A stretch of DNA of 7,686 nucleotides. It comes from an uncultured Christensenella sp. (GTDB taxonomy: Bacteria > Bacillota > Clostridia > Christensenellales > UBA1242). The stretch spans positions 1-7,686 of the forward strand of contig CASEYA010000097.1 of NCBI GenBank assembly GCA_949291975.1, in the 5' to 3' direction. The translations under genes and the position numbers were made by a program. The notes beneath the pieces were generated by a model. The model saw only the letters and a program-made list of their open reading frames with translations. It was not told where the DNA came from and ran no database searches. Numbering within the stretch: the first letter of the stretch is position 1; every line of letters starts with the position of its first letter. Below are positions 1-5,059 of the stretch, one piece after another.

Positions 1-102
1 ATGAATGAAGTCAATAACGATGTGTTTAATCAAGCGGGACAAACTGGTATTAAAGGTCTGAACATTACAATTTTTTATCAAATATTTAAAGTAAAAAAAT
101 AA
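1..102 (+). CDS. Possible C-terminal end of an upstream gene (33 codons visible)
   Basis: Frame 1 is open from the first base to a TAA at 100-102 and would encode 33 residues ending in FYQIFKVKK. The window begins on an ATG in this frame, but no upstream sequence is visible, so I cannot tell whether this is a true start, an internal Met of a longer gene, or a chance short frame. No domain can be recognised in so few residues. The DNA after it is strongly AT-rich and looks intergenic, which is consistent with a gene ending here. Low confidence; the sequence to the left would settle it. Confidence 0.3.
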   Translation: MNEVNNDVFNQAGQTGIKGLNITIFYQIFKVKK

Positions 103-243
103 AAACATTTTGCATTTTTGTAATGTAAGAATTGTGAATTATATTTTGCTTGTTTTATACTTTTAAAAAATATATTACAACATTAAAACAAAAAAGTTGG
201 CATTTTGTTTTTTGGAGATTTTATTTGCTTCATATTGTATAAA

Positions 244-273
244 TTGCCTTATTTTACACAAGTTTTTTATAAT
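244..273 (+). promoter_or_regulatory. Candidate promoter upstream of the DUF1538 operon (distal)
   Basis: TTGCCT at 244-249 and a perfect TATAAT at 268-273 are separated by 18 bp. It lies about 75 bp upstream of the DUF1538 start codon. The -10 is consensus and the -35 matches at four of six positions. A second candidate lies closer to the gene; either or both could be active. Confidence 0.45.
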
Positions 274-299
274 AAAAGACAAAATTTGCTGTAATCTGT

Positions 300-329
300 T
301 TGACTTTGAACATGGTTTTAATTTATTAT
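300..329 (+). promoter_or_regulatory. Candidate promoter upstream of the DUF1538 operon (proximal)
   Basis: TTGACT at 300-305 and TATTAT at 324-329 are 18 bp apart, each one mismatch from consensus. Transcription would begin around 336, almost on top of the ribosome binding site at 335-343, giving a very short leader. That is tight, so the distal promoter may be the more natural choice. Confidence 0.35.
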
Positions 330-348
330 TTTAAGAAAGGAGAAAACA

Positions 349-1818
349 ATGGTAAATTCGCTGTTATCAAAACTGAAAGAAAGTCTTTTGTCTATTTTGC
401 CAATTACTGCCATTGTTTTAATTTTGGGACTTTGGGTAACACCTGTTCCAGCAGAAAATTTGATTTCTTTTGGAATTTGCTGTGTGATTATGTGGCTTGG
501 AATTGGGCTGTTTACCCTTGGTGCAGATATATCTATGTCGCCAATGGGGCAACACATGGGCAGTCATCTTGGAAAAACAAACAAGGTTTGGCTGATTGTG
601 CTTTGTGCCTTTATTTTGGGCTTTATCATTACCATTGCCGAGCCTGACCTTTCTGTTCTTGCTGGGCAAGTGCCTGAAATCAATTCATATCTGTTTATTG
701 TTGGTGTGTCTGTTGGGGTTGGCATTTTCTTTATGCTGTCTATTTTGCGAATTTTGTTTAAACTTAGTTACAGTGTGATTACCGCCATTTCCTATGCAAT
801 CATTTTTTTGCTGGTTATTTTTATCGACCAAGGCATTGTTCCGCTTGCTTTTGATGCGGGAAGTGTTACCACAGGCGCAATCTCGGTGCCGTTTATGGTT
901 TCACTTGGTGTGGGTCTTGCCTCGGTTCGTGGAACAGGCTCAAAAGAAGACAGTTTTGGGCTGGTGGGTCTTGCAAGCGTGGGGCCGGTGCTGTCTGCAA
1001 TTGTTTTGATGTGGGTTATGGGTGTTACCGATGCTGCTGCTGATGTAAGCGAAGCAATGACCTTTTCGCAGGCTTTTGCAACATATTTTCTTGATGCTCT
1101 TATTGTGATTTTGCCAATTGCGGTGCTGTTTGGAATTTTTCAAATTTTTGCACTGAAACTTCCACGCAAACAAATTTTAAAAATTGTTATGGGTATTTTT
1201 TATTCATATATTGGCATTGTGCTTTTCTTGGTGGCTGTTAATGTTGGTTTTTTGCCTATTGGAAAAATGATTGGCGAGCAACTGGCAGGCGGGCTGAGTG
1301 AGTGGTTTATTCCAATTTGTTTTGTGATTGGTTTTTGCATGGCAATGGTAGAGCCTGCTGTTCATGTTCTCTGCAAGCAGATTGCCGAGATTACAAACGG
1401 CATGATAAAACGAAAAACAATTCTTCTTTGCATCACTTTTGGTGTTGCTGTTGCCCTTGCGCTTTGTGCTGTTAGAGTTTTAACTCACATTTCAATTTTG
1501 TGGATTTTGGTGCCTGCATATGCGCTGGTGGTTGTGCTGTCTTTTTTTGCACCAAAGTTATTTGTTGGAATCGCCTTTGATGCGGGAGGTGTTGCAACGG
1601 GAACAATGGCAACAACCTTTGCATTGCCACTGATTATTGGTGCGGTGTCTGCCACTGGGGGAAGTCTTCTTCTTGACGCCTTTGGAACGCTGGCACTTTG
1701 TGTGGTTGCTCCAATTTTGGTTGTAATGATTTTTGGCATTATTTATCGCATTGGAGAAAAACGCATCAAAAGTTCTGCCGAAGATGTCAAGGGCAGTGTT
1801 ATTATTGAGTATGACTAG
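349..1818 (+). CDS. DUF1538 family integral membrane protein (putative transporter or channel)
   Basis: A 489-aa polytopic membrane protein, recognised as DUF1538 by its motifs; substrate and mechanism are unknown. It is built of two homologous halves: AEPDLSVLAGQV (97-108) matches VEPAVHVLCKQI (334-345), FDAGSVTTG (168-176) matches FDAGGVATG (410-418), and DSFGLVGLASVGPVL (201-215) matches DAFGTLALCVVAPIL (443-457), at a steady offset of about 240 residues. The Gly-rich FDAG..TG loops and the conserved EP dipeptides in membrane segments suggest a pseudo-twofold transport pore (inference). Roughly a dozen hydrophobic segments are visible, and the polar stretch near 190-202 and the C-terminal tail (468-489) are probably exposed. 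The start is fixed by AGAAAGGAGA at 335-343. It is the first gene of an operon with two PII-like genes downstream (34 bp, then a 4-bp overlap), so gating by PII-type sensors is likely. Confidence 0.88.
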   Translation: MVNSLLSKLKESLLSILPITAIVLILGLWVTPVPAENLISFGICCVIMWLGIGLFTLGADISMSPMGQHMGSHLGKTNKVWLIVLCAFILGFIITIAEPDLSVLAGQVPEINSYLFIVGVSVGVGIFFMLSILRILFKLSYSVITAISYAIIFLLVIFIDQGIVPLAFDAGSVTTGAISVPFMVSLGVGLASVRGTGSKEDSFGLVGLASVGPVLSAIVLMWVMGVTDAAADVSEAMTFSQAFATYFLDALIVILPIAVLFGIFQIFALKLPRKQILKIVMGIFYSYIGIVLFLVAVNVGFLPIGKMIGEQLAGGLSEWFIPICFVIGFCMAMVEPAVHVLCKQIAEITNGMIKRKTILLCITFGVAVALALCAVRVLTHISILWILVPAYALVVVLSFFAPKLFVGIAFDAGGVATGTMATTFALPLIIGAVSATGGSLLLDAFGTLALCVVAPILVVMIFGIIYRIGEKRIKSSAEDVKGSVIIEYD

Positions 1819-1852
1819 TTCTTGCTTTAAATTGCAATATAAGGAGTGAAAA

Positions 1853-2491
1853 ATGAAAAAACAAAAAGCGCCATTCAAAGTTTTGATTGCCATTGTGCGC
1901 CGAGAAAAAACAGATTTTGCCAACAAACTTCTGCAACAACTGGGTGTTTGCTCGCTTGTTACCACCTTTGGTCTTGGTGTGGACCGCAGTGGCGTTTTGG
2001 AACTTTTAGGACTTAAAAATGCCGAATGCACTGTGATTTTTGGGCTGGTAGACAGCACCAAAACCTCTTTTGTTTTGGGTGTTTTGGAAAAAGAACTTAA
2101 TTTTCAAAATCCAGACAACGGCATGGCTTTTACCATTTCGCTTTCTGCAATTGCAAAAAATTCTCTTGGTGTGCTGGTTGCTTCTTGCAAACTGTGCTCT
2201 GCCGAAAGGCAAGAAAAAGAAGATAACAAAAACAAGCAAGATATAGAAATCAATGAAAAACAAGACAAAGACGGCAAGCAAGAAAAAGAAAAAGTTGAAA
2301 ATGTTTCTCACAAACAAAAAGAACAGATGTTAAATAATGAAAATTTTATTCAACAACCGCAAAAAAACATAAACAGGCAAAATAAAAATAACATTGCAAA
2401 TTTTGAAAAAGAGCAAACACCAAGCAAGCAAAATGCCCTTTTAAAAACAAAAATTGAGAAAAAAAGCACAAAAAAGGAGGCTGAAAAATGA
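1853..2491 (+). CDS. PII-like regulatory protein with a long charged C-terminal tail
   Basis: A 212-aa protein in two parts. Residues 8 to about 116 have the size and strand/helix pattern of a PII-type ferredoxin-like domain (KVLIAIVRR strand, FANKLLQQLG helix, a central region around 36-75, then GMAFTISLSAIAK at 90-102, comparable to the C-terminal strand-loop of PII-like proteins). The match is more distant than for the next gene. Residues 117-212 are almost entirely Lys, Glu, Gln, Asn and Asp, with no hydrophobic core, so probably disordered. A CxxC pair (C112, C115) sits at the junction. AAGGAGT at 1841-1847 sets the start, 34 bp after the DUF1538 stop, and the stop overlaps the next start (ATGA). 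Inferred role: partner of the DUF1538 protein, perhaps forming a heteromeric or two-input sensor with the next product. The PII assignment rests partly on gene context; ligand unknown. Confidence 0.7.
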   Translation: MKKQKAPFKVLIAIVRREKTDFANKLLQQLGVCSLVTTFGLGVDRSGVLELLGLKNAECTVIFGLVDSTKTSFVLGVLEKELNFQNPDNGMAFTISLSAIAKNSLGVLVASCKLCSAERQEKEDNKNKQDIEINEKQDKDGKQEKEKVENVSHKQKEQMLNNENFIQQPQKNINRQNKNNIANFEKEQTPSKQNALLKTKIEKKSTKKEAEK

Positions 2492-2817
2492 CAAAAAAAC
2501 AAGACTTTTCTTTGGTTTTAACCATTGTTGATGCAGGATTTTCTGAAAATGTGATAGAGGCAAGCAAAAAGGCGGGTGCCTCTGGTGCAACAATTATAAA
2601 TGGCAGGGGAACAAGCCAAAGCGAAGAAAATTCCTTTATGGGTGTTTCCATTCAGCCAGAAAAAGACATTGTTATGATTTTGGTAAAAAAGGCCATAAGA
2701 AAAAAAGTTATGAAATCAATTGCACAAGATTGCGAACTTGAAAAGCAAGGAAAAGGCATTCTGGTTTGTCTGCCCGTTGATGATAGCATTGGCGTTTCGC
2801 ACCTGGCTGATAAATGA
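2488..2817 (+). CDS. PII-family (GlnB/GlnK-like) signalling protein, short T-loop
   Basis: A 109-aa protein with clear PII-family signatures: a first strand (SLVLTIVDAG, 8-17), a helix with VIEASKKAGASGATIINGRG (22-41), IQPEKDIVMILV (55-66), a second helix (67-81), and QGKGILVCLPVDD (87-99), equivalent to the PII B-loop and following strand. PII proteins are trimers that bind nucleotides or other small molecules between subunits and contact a membrane target through the T-loop. Here the T-loop region (about 41-54) is short and lacks the Tyr that is uridylylated in proteobacterial GlnB/GlnK, so control by GlnD-type modification is unlikely and the ligand may not be 2-oxoglutarate (inference). 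A strong Shine-Dalgarno AAAAAGGAGG (2471-2480) lies inside the preceding gene, and the ATGA overlap implies translational coupling. The natural partner is the DUF1538 membrane protein two genes upstream. Confidence 0.85.
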   Translation: MTKKQDFSLVLTIVDAGFSENVIEASKKAGASGATIINGRGTSQSEENSFMGVSIQPEKDIVMILVKKAIRKKVMKSIAQDCELEKQGKGILVCLPVDDSIGVSHLADK

Positions 2818-2899
2818 AAAACTTGAAGTAAAAAATGCAAATATTTTATGGGGCAAAGTTTGGACTGAAATTTTTATCAGCCTAATCAAAAGTGCTGTA

Positions 2900-2920
2900 A
2901 AAGTTCGGTAACGGAACTTT
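2900..2920. repeat. Palindrome copy 1 (AAAGTTC...GAACTTT)
   Basis: Arms AAAGTTC (2900-2906) and GAACTTT (2914-2920) enclose a 7-nt loop. It differs from the perfect palindrome at 2942-2963 mainly by the loss of one C in the left arm. No T-run follows on the + strand, so it is a poor terminator on its own. It lies 82 bp after the PII stop codon. Confidence 0.7.
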
Positions 2921-2941
2921 GCTAAGTAATAAATACCACTA

Positions 2942-2970
2942 AAAGTTCCGATAACGGAACTTTATTTGTT
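2942..2970 (+). terminator. Probable intrinsic terminator of the DUF1538-PII operon (palindrome copy 2)
   Basis: A perfect 9-bp stem, AAAGTTCCG (2942-2950) with CGGAACTTT (2955-2963), and an ATAA loop, is followed by the T-rich TTTATTTGTT. It is a near copy of the palindrome 42 bp upstream. The position, about 125 bp after the PII stop, is somewhat distant but no better terminator lies between. Confidence 0.55.
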
Positions 2971-3003
2971 AAAAAACAAACAACTTTTTGAAAAGTTGTT
3001 TGT
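2971..3003 (-). terminator. Intrinsic terminator of the minus-strand 481-aa gene
   Basis: A 13-bp inverted repeat, ACAAACAACTTTT (2976-2988) with AAAAGTTGTTTGT (2991-3003), begins 7 nt after the stop codon of the minus-strand gene. Read on the minus strand the hairpin is followed by TTTTT (complement of 2971-2975). The nominal loop is only 2 nt, so the top one or two A-T pairs must open. It may also stop residual transcription from the + strand, though the T-run there is weak. Confidence 0.75.
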
Positions 3004-3010
3004 CTGTAAT

Positions 3011-4456
3011 TTATAAAACAGAAGCGTCTTGTTTTTTTCTTTTCGCTCTAGATTTGTTTTTTTCTTCGTCAAGTTCACGCTGGGTCTCAATGTTTAAGTA
3101 GGGGTAAACAGTAGAAATATGATTGATGTCTAAATATTGCTTTTGCACTTCAGGGTCATGTATATTTTGTATAAATTTTTCCTTTAATCCTGGCGAAACT
3201 TTCATTAATGCTTCATCTATGTCTCCCCCATTAATTAGAATTTTCCATTTATATTCATTGGTGTTGTTTGGCTTTTGTCCTGCATAAAAACTGTTTGTTG
3301 TTGTAATGACCAGTCGCAACGTTTTATCATTAGTCAAAGGATGCTTCATGTCATATTCATGCTCTAATTGCTTTTTATATTCTTCTGCTAGCAGGTGAAT
3401 TTTTTTATTGTAGGTGCCATTTTTTATAAGATTGATCAACTCACGCTGTCCTTTTAAAAATTCAGCAACCTCTTTTGGACTTAACGCATTTTTTGTTTTT
3501 CCGCTTAAGATTTTTTCAATTTCTTCATCGGTCTTTTTTATTAGTTGTTGCATTATCACATATTCAAGATATTGGTTCATATTTAAGTTTTTTTCATCCA
3601 CTATTACATGCTTATTGTTATCCCAAAGCGAATGAATTGCCTTGTTGCGCTCATCATTAACCATTTTAAATAAAATTGCACGTTCTGTGTTGAAGGATGA
3701 TTTTGCCTTTTCAGGCTCTTCTCCAAACCCAATATATTGTGCATCTTTAACGGTAGCAAGCAATGGGCTTTGTTGTTTGGCTCCCTCAAAAAGTTGAGGA
3801 GAACGCTGGTGAATTGCTTTTAAAAGGTCAACATATTTTTGTGCATTTTGATAACTTGTATAAATCAAAAATGGGTCATTGCGGTTATCAAACTGTGCAA
3901 ACTTAAAGTGCATTGGCAAGTTTGTTTGCCAGCAATAACGAGCCACTTCATTTGCCAGCGGAATGATGTTTTCCGCTTTCACATTAACATAAAGTCGAAC
4001 AGTTTTTTTGTTGTCTTTGATTAAATTATATATGTGTAAAAAACCTCCACACATAAATGATTGGTCCTTTATCGCTCGCAGTTCTTTTGATGAAAACAAA
4101 TTTTTAAAATCTTCAGTAAAAAATTTATAGTAACCACCATTTTTTTCTATATATTCTGGGGTTAATTTGGGGTCACTTCTAGCAGATATTACTTCTTCAT
4201 ACATTTGACTGTTTTTATCAATAGGTGAATGCTCGTTGATAAATTGATACCAATAACTGTAAATGTTTTTCAAAAAATCCTCAATTTCATCTTCTTTTAT
4301 TTCATAGTCTGTTTGGTGAGAATTCACAGAGACAAGGTGACTATATGGATGCAAAACTAACTGGTGCGTGCTTAATTCTATATAATCAATTAATTTATCA
4401 AAATATTGTCTGTCAAAAACTAAATTCTGTAAAAATTCTGTTTTGCTGTTATTCAT
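3011..4456 (-). CDS. Uncharacterised 481-aa protein with a HopA1-like central region
   Basis: A soluble protein with no signal peptide or membrane segment. I do not recognise it with certainty. Residues about 150-265 resemble the HopA1 family (Pseudomonas type III effector HopA1 and relatives such as LxmY of class V lanthipeptide clusters): RLYVNVKAENIIPLA (154-168), HFKFAQFDNRNDPFLIYTS (183-201), a helix to LLKAIHQRSPQLFEG, then IGFGEEP and SFNTERA (242-260). Several family members are associated with phosphothreonine lyase chemistry; whether this protein has any such activity is unknown. Residues 290-365 look helical and charged, and 376-415 look like a small beta domain (LRLVITTTNSFYAG, YKWKILINGG). 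The C-terminus is basic (KNKSRAKRKK, 466-475). The start at 4456 has only a modest ribosome site (CGGGG, 4463-4467). It follows the DUF4234-like gene on the same strand after 67 bp, so the two may be co-transcribed. No lanthipeptide precursor, kinase or secretion gene is nearby. Gene call firm, family call tentative. Confidence 0.8.
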   Translation of the reverse strand: MNNSKTEFLQNLVFDRQYFDKLIDYIELSTHQLVLHPYSHLVSVNSHQTDYEIKEDEIEDFLKNIYSYWYQFINEHSPIDKNSQMYEEVISARSDPKLTPEYIEKNGGYYKFFTEDFKNLFSSKELRAIKDQSFMCGGFLHIYNLIKDNKKTVRLYVNVKAENIIPLANEVARYCWQTNLPMHFKFAQFDNRNDPFLIYTSYQNAQKYVDLLKAIHQRSPQLFEGAKQQSPLLATVKDAQYIGFGEEPEKAKSSFNTERAILFKMVNDERNKAIHSLWDNNKHVIVDEKNLNMNQYLEYVIMQQLIKKTDEEIEKILSGKTKNALSPKEVAEFLKGQRELINLIKNGTYNKKIHLLAEEYKKQLEHEYDMKHPLTNDKTLRLVITTTNSFYAGQKPNNTNEYKWKILINGGDIDEALMKVSPGLKEKFIQNIHDPEVQKQYLDINHISTVYPYLNIETQRELDEEKNKSRAKRKKQDASVL

Positions 4457-4523
4457 ATTTTTCCCCGTTTTAGTCTTTATTTTGAAAATTGTTGCTTTTT
4501 AGTTTATGGTATAACAAAAATTT

Positions 4524-4931
4524 CTATTTTTTCTCGCTGTTAAAATATTTGGCATATTTATCTGTGCGGACTTCTTCTTTTGTTTTAGAGCGAATTTCAA
4601 TCAGTCCAATGTTGTTTGCTTTTGATTGAATAAGTGGGAAAACAACAATAAAGCCAAGCCCTATTAATGAAAGCAGAACATAAAGAAAAGCCCTGTTGCC
4701 TTTTGGCGCACCAAGAAAAGTAAGTTTGCTGTCAACTTGGCAAATCCACACAAAATAATAGATTATGTTTACCACAGGCACCAGCATAATCATCAGGTGC
4801 CCAATTGGCATATAGCCTCTGTTTGTTTCGTTTTTAAGGTCACTTTGGAATTTATACCACCAAATTGCTGAATATACAAACAGTGTGCAAAGTCCCAAAA
4901 GACCAACAAGCAATGCTTTTCTTTGTTTCAT
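4524..4931 (-). CDS. DUF4234-like small membrane protein
   Basis: A 135-aa protein with three predicted membrane segments at about 7-26, 43-64 and 81-101 and a basic, charged C-terminal tail (113-135). The pattern LLGLCTLFVYSAIWWYKFQSD followed by a second segment with IIYYFVWICQVDSKL resembles DUF4234 proteins, which have aromatic-rich IYxxxWxY-type hairpins. The function of that family is unknown. AAGGAGT, 5 nt before the start on the minus strand (complement of 4937-4943), fixes the start. It is divergent from thrS and lies upstream of the 481-aa gene on the same strand, possibly in one transcript. Confidence 0.72.
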   Translation of the reverse strand: MKQRKALLVGLLGLCTLFVYSAIWWYKFQSDLKNETNRGYMPIGHLMIMLVPVVNIIYYFVWICQVDSKLTFLGAPKGNRAFLYVLLSLIGLGFIVVFPLIQSKANNIGLIEIRSKTKEEVRTDKYAKYFNSEKK

Positions 4932-4951
4932 TTCTTACTCCTTCTTTTTTT

Positions 4952-4980
4952 ATTTTATCAAAAACAAAATAAAAATACAA
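4952..4980 (-). promoter_or_regulatory. Candidate promoter of the minus-strand gene pair
   Basis: On the minus strand, TTGTAT (complement of 4975-4980) and TAAAAT (complement of 4952-4957) are 17 bp apart and 20 nt upstream of the DUF4234-like start. The surrounding sequence is almost pure A/T, so chance matches are likely. Confidence 0.35.
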
Positions 4981-5009
4981 ATAATTTTGCACAAAAAAAC
5001 TTTATTTTA

Positions 5010-5038
5010 TTGACTATTTCTAATTTATAAACTATAAT
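5010..5038 (+). promoter_or_regulatory. thrS promoter, near consensus
   Basis: TTGACT at 5010-5015 and a perfect TATAAT at 5033-5038 are separated by the ideal 17 bp. Transcription would start near 5045, immediately at the ribosome site (AAAGGAG, 5046-5052), leaving a leader of about 15 nt. This excludes a T-box riboswitch on this transcript. Confidence 0.8.
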
Positions 5039-5059
5039 TATTTTGAAAGGAGCAAAAAA

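Noticed and set aside
185..211. AAAACAAAA / TTTTGTTTT inverted repeat as terminator of the upstream gene
   Set aside because: The 9-bp stem has only one G-C pair, a 9-nt loop and no better T-run than the background. It is too weak in such A/T-rich DNA.
1558..2061. 167-codon minus-strand frame across the DUF1538 / PII-like junction
   Set aside because: It lies opposite two well-supported genes, and its product has mixed composition without a recognisable domain. It is a shadow frame.
2834..2884. 16-codon frame after the PII gene
   Set aside because: It has a plausible ATG but a weak ribosome site, and it is too short to test by composition. There is no supporting evidence.
2900..3003. CRISPR array suggested by the repeated palindromes
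   Set aside because: There are only two related copies of 21-22 bp with a 21-bp gap, the third hairpin is unrelated, and no cas genes are present.
4932..5059. T-box or other riboswitch before thrS
   Set aside because: The near-consensus promoter ends 21 bp before the start codon, and no specifier stem or TGGNACC T-box sequence is present.
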